DNA of 64,000 nt from Chloroflexota bacterium (GTDB taxonomy: Bacteria > Chloroflexota > Dehalococcoidia > Tepidiformales > Tepidiformaceae). The position numbers were made by a program, and so were the translations under genes. Below, one piece after another: positions 1 to 7,903 of this stretch. Each line of letters starts with the position of its first letter. The stretch's first letter is position 1. Below the pieces are notes generated by a model. It did not search any database and had not been told where the DNA came from. It saw only the letters and a program-made list of their open reading frames with translations. The stretch is taken from contig JAPPAK010000006.1 in the NCBI GenBank assembly GCA_026705605.1, positions 372,001-436,000 of the forward strand, written 5' to 3'.

Positions 1-66
1 TCGCCGCGCTGGCGACGAGGCGACCGTTTTGAAGACGGCGAGGACCACCGGGCCCTATCCACTCCC
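1..66 (-). tRNA. selC: tRNA-Sec (selenocysteine), 3' part beyond window
   Basis: On the minus strand the sequence folds as a selenocysteine tRNA. It shows an 8-nt acceptor 5' strand (59-66), a 6-bp D stem AGGGCC/GGTCCT closed by the four-base loop CGGT, and one linker base. The anticodon stem GCCGT/ACGGT carries loop CTTCAAA, so the anticodon is UCA. A long variable arm begins with hairpin TCGCC-AGCGC-GGCGA. The long D stem with a tiny D loop, the UCA anticodon and the large variable arm are the hallmarks of tRNA-Sec rather than a suppressor tRNA. The T arm and the 3' acceptor strand lie outside the window, so the 8-bp acceptor cannot be checked. The organism probably makes selenoproteins; none was recognised in this window. 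Confidence 0.85.
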
Positions 67-83
67 TCGGACTGGCCATCCTA

Positions 84-105
84 CCGCGCTCCGCAAGGAG
101 CGCGG
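84..105 (-). terminator. Strong hairpin between the LLM oxidoreductase and tRNA-Sec
   Basis: A perfect 9-bp GC-rich stem (84-92 with 97-105) is closed by a GCAA tetraloop. It sits just after the stop codon of the minus-strand oxidoreductase and just before the tRNA on the same strand. It has no clear U-tract, so it may be a weak terminator or a processing structure that separates the mRNA from the tRNA. Confidence 0.45.
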
Positions 106-117
106 CGGACAAGCGCT

Positions 118-1059
118 CTAGACGTACGGCAAGACCTTCTCGGCGAAGAGCCGCGCCGGCTCGCGCGTATCTCGCCCGAAGAACTCGATCACGAACATGT
201 CGCAGCCCGCCTCGCGGTTGGCCGCGATCTGGTCCCGGATGCGCTCAGGACTGCCGGAGAGCGCGAGTGGCCCTGTCGGGTCGCCCAGGTGCCCCCCGAA
301 GATCTTCTGCGCCCGCTCGATCATCGGCGCCGCCGACGCTTCGTCCGGCGCGATCGTCACGAGACACTGCTGGCTCACGCGGATCTCAGCCGGGTCGCGA
401 CCGATGTCGGCGCAGTGTTCGCGTAGCACCTCCACCTTCCGCGCCAGGTTCGAGTGGTGTCCCGCGAGGTTGTTGTAGATGTCCGCGTGCTGCGCCGCGA
501 TTCGCAACGTCACGCGCTCGCCCGCTCCCCCGATGAGGATGGGCGGCGTCCGCGGCGGCTTCGGCTCGCACACGAGGTTCTCGACGCGCACGTGCGTCCC
601 CTCGTAGGTGACAGGCTCCTCCTCGCTCCACATCCGCTTCAGCAGGACCACCGTCTCCTCGAGCTGCCGCAGCCGCTCGCGTGTCGAGAGGAACGGCATG
701 CCGAAGTCGGTGAACTCCCGCTCCATCCAGCCTCCCCCCAGCCCGGGAATGACGCGCCCGCCCGCGATCTCGTCCGCCGTCGCGATGACCTTCCCCAGAT
801 GTGCGGGATTGCGCATCCCCGCCGGCGTGACGAGCGTGCCGATCTCGACGCGCTCGGTGATGGCCGCCAGCGCCGACACGGCGCTCCACGCCTCAAGGAT
901 CGGAATCTGCGGCGACTGCGGCCCGTAGAGGTGGTCGTTCACCCAGATGGAATCGAACCCCAGCGACTCAAACTCGCGCGCGGCAGCGCTCGACTCCTCC
1001 CAGGTGCGCTTGATCTGCGGCACGGTCACGCCGAAGTGGGCCTTGCGGGTGGCTGTCAT
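118..1059 (-). CDS. LLM-class F420-dependent oxidoreductase
   Basis: The 313-residue protein has the luciferase-like monooxygenase (bacterial luciferase TIM barrel) pattern. An N-terminal strand precedes ESLGFDSIWVNDH, followed by TERVEIGTLVTP, the RNPAHLGK stretch and GGRVIPGLGGGW, all typical of F420-binding LLM oxidoreductases. Such enzymes transfer hydride between F420H2 (or FMNH2) and varied small substrates in the cytoplasm; the substrate cannot be predicted here. The ATG start at 1059 is preceded by a purine-rich ribosome site (GGAAGGGA) and a TAGAAT box at 1096-1101. It is divergent from ccsA and lies upstream of tRNA-Sec on the same strand. The length is normal for the family. Confidence 0.85.
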   Translation of the reverse strand: MTATRKAHFGVTVPQIKRTWEESSAAAREFESLGFDSIWVNDHLYGPQSPQIPILEAWSAVSALAAITERVEIGTLVTPAGMRNPAHLGKVIATADEIAGGRVIPGLGGGWMEREFTDFGMPFLSTRERLRQLEETVVLLKRMWSEEEPVTYEGTHVRVENLVCEPKPPRTPPILIGGAGERVTLRIAAQHADIYNNLAGHHSNLARKVEVLREHCADIGRDPAEIRVSQQCLVTIAPDEASAAPMIERAQKIFGGHLGDPTGPLALSGSPERIRDQIAANREAGCDMFVIEFFGRDTREPARLFAEKVLPYV

Positions 1060-1095
1060 CTCGTCCCTTCCTGCGGCGGCCGCCGCGACCCGCGC

Positions 1096-1145
1096 ATTCT
1101 ACGGGCAGCCAGGTGCAGGTCCGTGGCGGGGACCGGCGATACAAT
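1096..1145. promoter_or_regulatory. Divergent promoter region for LLM oxidoreductase and ccsA
   Basis: TAGAAT on the minus strand (1096-1101) is a candidate -10 box for the oxidoreductase, with a 36-nt leader. TACAAT on the plus strand (1140-1145) lies only 7 nt before the ccsA ATG, so ccsA is probably transcribed without a leader. No convincing -35 element was found for either. Confidence 0.4.
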
Positions 1146-1152
1146 CGGGGTG

Positions 1153-2100
1153 ATGGTCGAGCTCGCGAGCTACCTGTTCTGGACCGGCCTCGCGTTCGCC
1201 GGAATAGCGTCCGCGACCTACGTCGCGCACGTCGCCAGCGCCTCCCTCTCCCTGCGCCGCCTGAGCGCACAGACATCCGCGGGAACCGTCACGCTCTCCG
1301 GCGCGACCGGCACGCCCAACGCCGGGATCGGGCGTCTTGCGACGACCTTCGCGGCGCTCACCGCGACTGCCCTCACCATCTCCCTGATCGCCCGCTGGAT
1401 CGCCGTCGAGCACGCGCCCCTCTCGAACCTGTACGAGTACACCGTCGCCCTCGCCTGGGGAGTCTCCGTCGCTTGGCTCGCGTTCGAGCGGACGGCGGGG
1501 GCGCGACGCTTCGGGCTGGTCGCCCTCCCTATCGTCACCGCGCTTCTCGCCATCGCCACGCTCTTCCCCGACGAGGTCATCCCCCTCATTCCCGCCCTCC
1601 AGAACGGCCCCCTGCTCACCCTCCATGTGAGCGTCGTGATGGTCTCCTACGCGGTCCTCACCGTGGCCTTCAGCGCCGCCGTCATCTACCTGGTGCAGGG
1701 GGGCGAAGGCCGCAGGCGCTTCGCCTCGCTCCCCGGCGGCGAGGCCGCCGGCGACCTCGCCCATCGCGCCGTGCTCGTGGGATTCCCCCTGCTGGCGCTG
1801 GGCATTGCCCTGGGGGCCTGGTGGGCGAACAGCGCCTGGGGACGCTACTGGGGCTGGGACCCGAAGGAGACCAGCGCCCTCGTCGTCCTGCTCGCCCTGG
1901 CCGCCTACTTCCACGCCCGCGCCGGCGAAGGCTCCGTCGCCAGCGCGCCCATCATCCGCTGGATCATCCCGAAGCGGTTCCAGCGCAGCTGGCGCCCCGA
2001 CCCGATGTGGTGGCTGGTCGCGATGTTCGCGCTGCTGCTCTTCACCTACTTCGGCGTGAACCTCTGGATCACCGGCCTCCACAGCTATGCAGGGGTGTAG
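1153..2100 (+). CDS. ccsA: Cytochrome c biogenesis protein CcsA (ResC-type)
   Basis: This 315-residue multi-pass membrane protein is the haem-handling half of the system II cytochrome c synthetase, which attaches haem to CxxCH motifs outside the membrane. Key evidence is the tryptophan-rich WWANSAWGRYWGWD motif followed by PKET near residues 224-241. There are also candidate haem-ligand histidines: one near residue 158 (LHVSVVM), one in the DLAHRA segment, and one in the C-terminal GLHSYA. The start was placed at ATG 1153 because the hydrophobic first helix begins there and a TACAAT box lies 7 nt upstream. Its usual partner CcsB/ResB is not next to it. A c-type cytochrome in this window (62027-63766) would be a client. 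It ends 5 nt from the convergent gene. Confidence 0.92.
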   Translation: MVELASYLFWTGLAFAGIASATYVAHVASASLSLRRLSAQTSAGTVTLSGATGTPNAGIGRLATTFAALTATALTISLIARWIAVEHAPLSNLYEYTVALAWGVSVAWLAFERTAGARRFGLVALPIVTALLAIATLFPDEVIPLIPALQNGPLLTLHVSVVMVSYAVLTVAFSAAVIYLVQGGEGRRRFASLPGGEAAGDLAHRAVLVGFPLLALGIALGAWWANSAWGRYWGWDPKETSALVVLLALAAYFHARAGEGSVASAPIIRWIIPKRFQRSWRPDPMWWLVAMFALLLFTYFGVNLWITGLHSYAGV

Positions 2101-2105
2101 GCGGG

Positions 2106-3149
2106 CTAGTTGACGCCTGCAGCACCGTTTCCGGCCCGTACCCTTGCCACCCCGACCGCGGTCAGCCCAAGGCTGAACAGCACGGCTGCCACCAGGGCAA
2201 GGGTCGGCCACAGGTAGAGGGAAGCATCGAACTTCGCGCAGGCGTGGTAGAGGGAGATGACGTACTTGATCGTGGAGGCGTTGATGACGAGCCCCAGGAC
2301 GCCCAGGCTGGCGAGCAAGGGGCCGTTGCGCACCGGTGCTGCAGAGCCGTCCTCGGCACGGCTGCCGAAGTAGGCGGTAGCCACGAGAGCCGCCAGCGCG
2401 AGCCCCACCGTGAGGGTGTAGCCGAGTTGCACGCTTCCGGAAATTGCCAGGAGGAGCGCTGCCGCGGCGATTGCTGAACGTGGTCCCATGCCGCTCCGGA
2501 GCCGGAGCACAAGGAGAATCACAACGATGGCGGCCACCGCCGCGATCGCGTGCACGCCGAACGCGAGCGAGCTCTTCCTCGCAATGAGGTCGGGCTCCAC
2601 CGTGCTGCCGGCGACAAGGACGCCGTTGAGGCCGGGAGCGACTACGGCCGCAATCACGAGGGCGATCAGGGCCACGCACCTCAGCACCTGGGGTAGACCG
2701 AAGGGCCCGGGCTCCCGAGTCCGGTCACCCAGTGCGATGCCGAGGATGGCGGCCAGGATGACGAGCGCCACCACGAGGTAGACGACCGACAGGATCGATT
2801 CGTCCCACCCGGCGTTTGTGTTCACCGTGACCAGTTGCGGAGCGAAGGACGCCAGAAGGCTGAGCCCTGTCAGCGCAATGGCGATGCGGGCCTCCGCGTA
2901 GGTCAGTGGCTCTCGCGCCTCACCGCCCGCAGTGGCCGTCGACAGCCGCCCGATGGCAACGGCGAGAATGATCAGCGGGAGGGCGATCGACACGGCCAGC
3001 AGCACGACGGGGGCGCCGATGGACGGACCGTCGTCGACCAGGAGCGAGGCGGCAATCCCGAAGCTGTTCCCCTCCGCATTCGTCAACGCGAGAGTCAGGC
3101 CAAGAAGGCCGACGGCCAGCAGCGCCTGGTTGAACGTGACGTACTTCAT
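2106..3149 (-). CDS. Hypothetical multi-pass membrane protein
   Basis: The 347-residue protein is made almost entirely of hydrophobic helices, about nine or ten, separated by short polar loops such as GDRTREPGPFG. I recognise no family motif. The start was set at ATG 3149 (MKYVTFNQALL), which begins the first membrane segment directly; an open frame continues upstream but antisense to the amidase and with non-membrane composition. It lies immediately downstream of the amidase on the same strand, 23 nt away, so co-transcription with moaD-like and amidase is possible. Function unknown. Confidence 0.7.
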   Translation of the reverse strand: MKYVTFNQALLAVGLLGLTLALTNAEGNSFGIAASLLVDDGPSIGAPVVLLAVSIALPLIILAVAIGRLSTATAGGEAREPLTYAEARIAIALTGLSLLASFAPQLVTVNTNAGWDESILSVVYLVVALVILAAILGIALGDRTREPGPFGLPQVLRCVALIALVIAAVVAPGLNGVLVAGSTVEPDLIARKSSLAFGVHAIAAVAAIVVILLVLRLRSGMGPRSAIAAAALLLAISGSVQLGYTLTVGLALAALVATAYFGSRAEDGSAAPVRNGPLLASLGVLGLVINASTIKYVISLYHACAKFDASLYLWPTLALVAAVLFSLGLTAVGVARVRAGNGAAGVN

Positions 3150-3172
3150 CGGAACATCGTTACACAGCCGAC

Positions 3173-4588
3173 CTACACGGAAGAGAACGGCTCGCGCGGC
3201 AGCGCCGGGAAGGGGCGTGCCTGCTCGTACGCGTAGGAGGCCCGCAGGACCAGGTCGTCCCGGTGCCGTGGACCGACAATCTGGAGGCCGCAGGGCAGAC
3301 CCGCGTCCGTCAGGCCCGCCGGCACCGAGGCCGCGGGGTGACCCGTGAAATTGAACGGGTAGGTGTAGGCGATGGCGTTCGCCTGCTCCCCCTCGATCTC
3401 CCGCGGGATGGGACCGGCAGGCGCGAACGCCTCGGTCGGGAGCGTGGGCGTCAGCAGCAGGTCGTACTCCTCGAACAGCCCCGCCGTCCACGAGACCAGC
3501 TCCCCGCGACGCCGCAGGAACTCCTGGAAGTCCGAAGGCCCTACCTCGAGTGCGCGGTCGAGCTGGCGCACGTAGCGCGCCGTGAACCCGTCGTGGCGCG
3601 TCGAGAAGTTGTCCCACTCCAGGCCGAGCGACTGGAATGCCGAGACGCGCGCCCACCAGCCCCCCATCTCCGGGATGGTGTCGTTGGTTTCGACGATCTC
3701 GTGGCCCATGTCCGCGAATGCCTCCGCTGCCGCCCGCACCTCGCGCAGCACGTCCCGCTGGACCGTGGTCACGCCTAGCGTCTCGTTGAACGCGATGCGC
3801 AGCTTCGGGAGCGGCTCCTCCAGCGTCTCCGCGTACGAGACGTCCGGCGCCGGTAGCGACTCCGGGTCGCGTGGGTCCGGCCCGGCCACGACGTCGAGGT
3901 AGATGGCCGCGTCGCGAACGCAGCGCGTCAGCGGGCCGTAGCAACTGATGCTGAGCCATGCGGGCATGGGCCGGGGCGCGATCGGTGTCCGCCCCTGCGA
4001 CGGCTTCAGGCCGTACAGGCCCGTGTAGCAGGCGGGGATGCGGATCGACCCCCCGCCGTCGCTCGCCGTGGCGAGCGGCACCATCCCCGAGGCCAGCGCC
4101 GCCGACGAACCGCCGCTCGAGCCTCCCGGCGTACGCTCCAGGTTCCACGGGTTGAGCGTCGATCCGAACAGCTCGTTGTCCGTGAAGGGGATGTGCCCGA
4201 ACTCGGGCGTGTTCGTCTTCCCGACGACGATCGCGCCCGCCGCCTTCAGCCGCGCTACGAGCGCATCGTCGAAGTCCACACGGTTGTCGCGGTAGAGCCG
4301 CGAGCCCTTCGTCGTCGCGAAGCCCGCCGCGTTCTCCAGGTCCTTCACGCCCAGCGGCAATCCCGCGAACGGCCCCGCCTCCTCTCCTCCCGCCAGCCGC
4401 TCGGCCAGCGCCTCCGCCCGGCGCATGGCCCCCTCCGCGTCCACCTCCACGAAGGCGTTCAGCGTCGGGTTGAGCGCCTCGATTCGCGCCAGCGAGCGTT
4501 CCATGAGCGCCACCGGCGAAAGTTCCCCGGAGCGCACCAGCGCCGCCAGCTCGTGGGCGGGCGCGTAATCGAGGTCGACGTCGGGCAC
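3173..4588 (-). CDS. Amidase (amidase signature family)
   Basis: The 471-residue enzyme carries the Ser-cisSer-Lys triad of the amidase signature family. The lysine is in GVKDLE (K82), the cis-serine in TPGGSSGG (about S157) and the nucleophile in GGGSIRIP (S181), with the normal 24-residue spacing between the serines. Family members hydrolyse a wide range of amides; GatA-type function is unlikely without GatB/GatC nearby. It starts at GTG 4588, only 4 nt after the stop of the MoaD-like gene, so the two are almost certainly one transcript. The substrate cannot be inferred. Confidence 0.9.
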   Translation of the reverse strand: MPDVDLDYAPAHELAALVRSGELSPVALMERSLARIEALNPTLNAFVEVDAEGAMRRAEALAERLAGGEEAGPFAGLPLGVKDLENAAGFATTKGSRLYRDNRVDFDDALVARLKAAGAIVVGKTNTPEFGHIPFTDNELFGSTLNPWNLERTPGGSSGGSSAALASGMVPLATASDGGGSIRIPACYTGLYGLKPSQGRTPIAPRPMPAWLSISCYGPLTRCVRDAAIYLDVVAGPDPRDPESLPAPDVSYAETLEEPLPKLRIAFNETLGVTTVQRDVLREVRAAAEAFADMGHEIVETNDTIPEMGGWWARVSAFQSLGLEWDNFSTRHDGFTARYVRQLDRALEVGPSDFQEFLRRRGELVSWTAGLFEEYDLLLTPTLPTEAFAPAGPIPREIEGEQANAIAYTYPFNFTGHPAASVPAGLTDAGLPCGLQIVGPRHRDDLVLRASYAYEQARPFPALPREPFSSV

Positions 4589-4592
4589 CGGT

Positions 4593-4832
4593 TCAGCCGC
4601 CCTGCATGTTGATGCGAAGCTCGACGGCGTCGCCGTCGGCGATGGGCGTGTCGAGCTGGGACTGCTCGTCGTTGATGACGGCCAGCACGGCCTCCTGGTC
4701 GCGCTCGTTGAACCCTTCGTCCTCCAGGATCTCCTTCGCCGTCAGCCCCTCGTGCCAGTCCAGCTCGAACGTTTCGAGCTTCGACTTCGAAAGGTTCTGG
4801 AGCGTCGGGAACAGCTTCACCGTGACCGCCAT
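4593..4832 (-). CDS. MoaD/ThiS-family ubiquitin-like sulfur carrier
   Basis: This 79-residue protein has the beta-grasp carrier pattern: an initial VTVKLFPTL strand, an LDWHEGLTAKEIL helix, ADGDAVELR, and the C-terminal Gly-Gly needed for thiocarboxylation or conjugation. Such carriers donate sulfur for molybdopterin, thiamine or other sulfur products. No moa or thi gene is nearby; the only linked gene is the amidase. A TAGAAT box lies at 4851-4856, 18 nt before the ATG, with a GGAGG ribosome site between. Which pathway it serves is unknown. Confidence 0.8.
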   Translation of the reverse strand: MAVTVKLFPTLQNLSKSKLETFELDWHEGLTAKEILEDEGFNERDQEAVLAVINDEQSQLDTPIADGDAVELRINMQGG

Positions 4833-4850
4833 CTGCGCCTCCGCGGGCGC

Positions 4851-4906
4851 ATTCTACGGCCTCACCGGCTCCCCCCGTGGCCCCTCGCGCGGGGGGTGGT
4901 TACGAT
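4851..4906. promoter_or_regulatory. Divergent promoter region for moaD-like gene and tsaD
   Basis: TAGAAT on the minus strand (4851-4856) fits a -10 box for the carrier gene. TACGAT on the plus strand (4901-4906) lies 9 nt before the tsaD ATG, implying a very short leader. Assigned by position and hexamer only. Confidence 0.4.
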
Positions 4907-4915
4907 CGCAGGACC

Positions 4916-5902
4916 ATGCTCGTGCTCGCGATCGAGTCATCCTGCGACGAAACCGCCGCCGCCGTCATCGAAGGCGGCACGACGATCCACAGCACGGTCG
5001 TCGCCAGCCAGGTCGACCTGCACGCGAAGTACGGCGGCATCGTGCCCGAGGTCGCCAGCCGCGAGCACCTGCGCCAGATCGCGCCGGTTGTGCGCGAGGC
5101 CTTCTCCGAGGCGGGCTGCACCCTCGACGACATCGACGCCGTCTGCGCCACCCGCGGCCCCGGGCTCGCGGGTGCGCTGCTGGTCGGCTACAGCACCGGC
5201 AAGGCGATCGCCTTCGGGCGCGACCTGCCTTTCCTCGGCGTGAACCACCTCGAGGGCCACGTCTACGCGAACTGGCTTGTCGAAGGCCCCCCGCCCACGT
5301 TTCCCGCCCTCTGCCTCGTCGTCTCCGGCGGCCACACCGACCTCATCCTCATGCGTGAGCACGGCCAGTACGAGCGTCTCGGCGGCACCCTTGACGACGC
5401 CGCCGGCGAAGCATTCGACAAGTCCGGGCGCCTGCTCGGCCTCCCCTTCCCCGGCGGCCCCGCCATCTCGAAGCTGGCCGCGACAGCCGGCGCTTCCGCC
5501 CTCCGCCTTCCGCGCGCCTGGCTGCGCGGGACCTGCGACTTCAGCTTCAGCGGCCTTAAGACCGCCGTCCTCCATGCCGTGCGCGAGGAGCGCGTCTCGC
5601 CCGCCGAGATCGCCTGGGAGTTCCAGGAGGCGGTCGTCGATGTGCTTGCCGGCAAGGTCTCGCGCCTCGCCCGCGAGCTCGACGTTGCCGAGGTGCTGGT
5701 CGCGGGTGGCGTCGCCGCCAACGGACGCCTGCGCGAGGAGATGCAGGCCCGCAGCCCCGTGCCAGTCCGCATCCCCCCGCCCTCCCTCTGCACCGACAAC
5801 GCCGCCATGATCGGCGCCGTGGGCGGCCACCGCCTCGCTCTCGGCCAGCGCAGCCCCCTCAACGAGGACATCTTCAGCACGAACGACTGGGCGCGCGTGT
5901 AG
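4916..5902 (+). CDS. tsaD: tRNA N6-threonylcarbamoyladenosine transferase TsaD
   Basis: TsaD transfers the threonylcarbamoyl group to A37 of tRNAs that read ANN codons. The 328-residue sequence begins with IESSCDETAAAV and has the metal-binding NHLEGH histidines and the ASKH/actin-fold segments SGGHTDL, DDAAGEAFDK, FSFSGLKT and AGGVAANGRLR. These are diagnostic of TsaD/Kae1. The length is normal. ATG 4916 was chosen because MLVLAIESS is the conserved N-terminus. Partners TsaB, TsaC and TsaE are not in the window. Confidence 0.97.
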   Translation: MLVLAIESSCDETAAAVIEGGTTIHSTVVASQVDLHAKYGGIVPEVASREHLRQIAPVVREAFSEAGCTLDDIDAVCATRGPGLAGALLVGYSTGKAIAFGRDLPFLGVNHLEGHVYANWLVEGPPPTFPALCLVVSGGHTDLILMREHGQYERLGGTLDDAAGEAFDKSGRLLGLPFPGGPAISKLAATAGASALRLPRAWLRGTCDFSFSGLKTAVLHAVREERVSPAEIAWEFQEAVVDVLAGKVSRLARELDVAEVLVAGGVAANGRLREEMQARSPVPVRIPPPSLCTDNAAMIGAVGGHRLALGQRSPLNEDIFSTNDWARV

Positions 5903-5905
5903 GAG

Positions 5906-5980
5906 TAGTGGCTTGTGGCTCGTGGGTGGTGGCTAGGCCTTTCACCAGTCACTAACCGCAAGCCACTATCCACCAGTCAC
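5906..5980. repeat. Inverted and direct repeats in the tsaD-SPFH gap
   Basis: TAGTGGCTTG (5906-5915) and CAAGCCACTA (5959-5968) form a perfect 10-bp inverted repeat with a 43-nt loop. ACCAGTCAC occurs at 5944-5952 and again at 5972-5980. The stretch is made of imperfect GTGG/CCAC words, unlike the flanking genes. It may act as a terminator for tsaD or be a degenerate intergenic repeat; a similar CAC-rich stretch precedes the CoA-transferase gene near 31491-31522. Confidence 0.6.
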
Positions 5981-6039
5981 ACCTAAGCGCCCGTCACCGT
6001 ACACTTTCCCCCACAGCCACCAGCGTCCTGGGAGTAGTC

Positions 6040-7125
6040 ATGGTCTGGTTTGTCAGCGTCGCCGTCGCCATCGTGCTTTGCGGCGTCGCCTTCCTGTTCG
6101 GGCGGGCGATGCGCAGCGAGGCGGAGCCCGGGAGCCCTGAGGCCGACCGCGGCCTCATCGTGATCGTGCTTGCCATCATCGTGTTCGTGATCTGGGCCGG
6201 CGCCCACACCGCCCTCTCCTCGCTCAAGCAGATCGAGGCCGGTCACGTGGCCGTCGTCTACCAGTTCGGCGAGATCGTCGGGAGCCGCGGTGAGGGCCTC
6301 CAGTTCATCGCCCCCTGGCAGGAAATCCGCACCGAGAGCATCCGCGTCCAGCGCGCCCGCTTCGACAACGTCAGCGGCTTCTCGGCCGAGACCCAGGACG
6401 TCATCATCTCGACCACCGTCAACTACCAGGTGGACCCGGCGGCGGTTGAGGACCTCTACCGTGACGTTGGACCCAACTGGTTCGACATCCTTGTCGAGCC
6501 GCGCATCAACCAGTACTTCAAGGCGGAGACGGTCAAGTACAACACGGTCGACATCGCCCCCAACCGTGAGACGATCCGCGAGAACGTTCGCGCCGCGCTC
6601 GCCGCCGACCTCCAGGACTTCTCCGTCACGGTCCAGGACCTCCTCATCGATAACGTCGACTTCAACCCAGACTTCAAGCGCTCGATCGAGGAGAAGCAGA
6701 TCGCCGCCCAGAACGCCCTCCGTGAGGAGGAGCGCATCGCCCAGGCGCAGGCCGAGGCCATCCAGGCCGAGGAGCGCGCCAAGGGTGAAGCCCGCGCGGT
6801 CGAAGCGCGCGCCGAAGGTGATGCCAACGCCGAGATCGAGCGTGCCCGTGGTAACGCCGAGGCCATCCGCCTCCGCGCCCAGGCGCAGGCCGATGCGAAC
6901 GTCCTGCTCGATGCCTCCCTCACCGCCCAGGTTATCCAGTACCTCGCCATCGACAAGCTGGCGCCCGACCTCGACATCGCCCTCATCCCCTCGGGACAGA
7001 ACATCATCATCGACCCGGCGACGTTGCTCTCGGGAGACGATCCGGACGAGGAAGACGAGGATGACGTGCCCACGCCGGTCACGACGACGACCTCGACCAC
7101 GGCCGGAACCGGCGAGGAGAACTAG
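6040..7125 (+). CDS. SPFH/Band 7 (prohibitin-like) membrane protein
   Basis: The 361-residue protein has two N-terminal membrane segments (about residues 1-20 and 36-58) and then the SPFH domain, with EAGHVAVVYQFGEI and GEGLQFIAPWQEI. A long alanine- and glutamate-rich coiled coil follows (AQAEAIQAEERAKGEARA and onward). The acidic tail is low-complexity and ends in a Thr-rich stretch. SPFH proteins form large ring assemblies on membranes and influence protease activity or membrane organisation. The ATG at 6040 follows a GGGAG ribosome site. No NfeD or FtsH partner is adjacent. Confidence 0.88.
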   Translation: MVWFVSVAVAIVLCGVAFLFGRAMRSEAEPGSPEADRGLIVIVLAIIVFVIWAGAHTALSSLKQIEAGHVAVVYQFGEIVGSRGEGLQFIAPWQEIRTESIRVQRARFDNVSGFSAETQDVIISTTVNYQVDPAAVEDLYRDVGPNWFDILVEPRINQYFKAETVKYNTVDIAPNRETIRENVRAALAADLQDFSVTVQDLLIDNVDFNPDFKRSIEEKQIAAQNALREEERIAQAQAEAIQAEERAKGEARAVEARAEGDANAEIERARGNAEAIRLRAQAQADANVLLDASLTAQVIQYLAIDKLAPDLDIALIPSGQNIIIDPATLLSGDDPDEEDEDDVPTPVTTTTSTTAGTGEEN

Positions 7126-7148
7126 GGAAGGTCGTCGGTCGTCGCGGC

Positions 7149-7216
7149 TAGTCCCGCAGCGTGCGCAGGCTCAGCACGTAGGTCGTGACGCCCACGCCGA
7201 CCGCGGCCAGGATGGC
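7149..7216 (-). pseudogene. Duplicated 3' end of ybaN (left direct repeat flanking hicAB)
   Basis: Positions 7149-7216 match 7905-7972 at 66 of 68 bases in the same orientation. With the base at 7148 it encodes the last 22 residues of the YbaN protein plus a stop codon (TAG here, TAA in the intact gene). The two internal differences are both synonymous. Sequence beyond 7216 is unrelated to ybaN. This is the pattern left when a DNA unit integrates in the 3' end of a gene and restores that end, so the pair may be attL/attR-like. A duplication followed by deletion is the alternative. Confidence 0.75.
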
Positions 7217-7231
7217 TGAAGGGGCCTGTGC

Positions 7232-7260
7232 TCGAGATCAACACTTCTGTTGTGTATGAT
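7232..7260 (+). promoter_or_regulatory. Candidate hicAB promoter
   Basis: TCGAGA (7232-7237) and TATGAT (7255-7260) are separated by 17 bp, and the hicA GTG follows 8 nt after the -10. The spacer holds the small dyad CAAC-N6-GTTG, which could bind the HicB helix-turn-helix domain. Base composition is more AT-rich than the surroundings. Assigned by pattern only. Confidence 0.45.
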
Positions 7261-7268
7261 AGAGCCGA

Positions 7269-7457
7269 GTGAACGCAGGCGAGTTGCGTCGCTGGCTACG
7301 GAAGCAGGGCTGCACCTTCGAGACGCACAAGGGTGGCAGCGGACATCTCACGGTCAGGCGTGGCGACCGCACCAGCCAGTTGCCGATGCACGGAGGGCGC
7401 AAGGAGTTAGGACGCGGACTCGTTGCCAAGATAAAGAAGGACTTAGGGTTGAAGTGA
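7269..7457 (+). CDS. hicA: HicA toxin (mRNA interferase)
   Basis: This 62-residue basic protein has the double-stranded-RNA-binding-like HicA fold: an N-terminal helix GELRRWLRKQGC, then the active-site segment THKGGSGHLTV with the catalytic histidine, then the MHGGRKELGRG loop and C-terminal helix IKKDLGL. HicA cleaves mRNA and is held inactive by HicB. It begins with GTG, and its stop codon overlaps the hicB start (TGATG). The toxin-first order is usual for hicAB. The pair lies between the two ybaN-derived direct repeats. Confidence 0.92.
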   Translation: MNAGELRRWLRKQGCTFETHKGGSGHLTVRRGDRTSQLPMHGGRKELGRGLVAKIKKDLGLK

Positions 7458-7888
7458 TGCTCGCCTATCCGATTAACATTGAAGACGACGACGGTGCCGT
7501 TCTTGTGACGTCACCTGACTTTCCCGAGTTGACCACCTTCGGCGAGGATCGCGAGGAAGCGGTGGCCAGGGCGGTGGATGCGCTGGAGGAGGCGATCGCC
7601 GCCCGCATCCATAGCCGCGGCGACATCCCCAGGCCGTCGCAGGGCCAACTCGTTGCGACTCTTCCATCCCTTACCTCGGTCAAGGTGCTGCTCTATCAGG
7701 GGATGCGGGAGCAAGGCATCGGCAAGGCCGAGCTGGCTCGTCGGCTGGGCTGGCACCTGCCGCAGGTCGATCGTGTCCTGGATGTGGAGCACCACTCGCG
7801 ACTGGATCAGATGGACGCCGCCCTCAGCGCCATCGGCTGGCGCCTCGACGTAAGCGCCACACGGGTCGCCGAAGTCGGCTCCCGATAG
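7457..7888 (+). CDS. hicB: HicB antitoxin with C-terminal helix-turn-helix
   Basis: The 143-residue antitoxin has the N-terminal HicB partial RNase H fold (YPINIEDDDGAVLVTSPDFPELTTFG, then EDREEAVARAVDALEEAI). The C-terminal part is Cro/C1-like DNA binding (GKAELARRLGWHLPQVDRVLD). It neutralises HicA and probably represses its own promoter. The ATG overlaps the hicA stop codon by one base, which couples translation. It ends 15 nt before the convergent ybaN stop. Confidence 0.92.
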   Translation: MLAYPINIEDDDGAVLVTSPDFPELTTFGEDREEAVARAVDALEEAIAARIHSRGDIPRPSQGQLVATLPSLTSVKVLLYQGMREQGIGKAELARRLGWHLPQVDRVLDVEHHSRLDQMDAALSAIGWRLDVSATRVAEVGSR

Positions 7889-7903
7889 TTCCCGCCCAGG
7901 GCG

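Noticed and set aside
1099..2679. A long minus-strand open frame opposite ccsA
   Set aside because: It is an antisense shadow of ccsA, with no recognisable motif.
4593..4832. PurS or ThiS assignment for the small Gly-Gly protein
   Set aside because: The C-terminal Gly-Gly and beta-grasp pattern support a MoaD/ThiS-type carrier, but no pathway gene is near, so no specific symbol is given.
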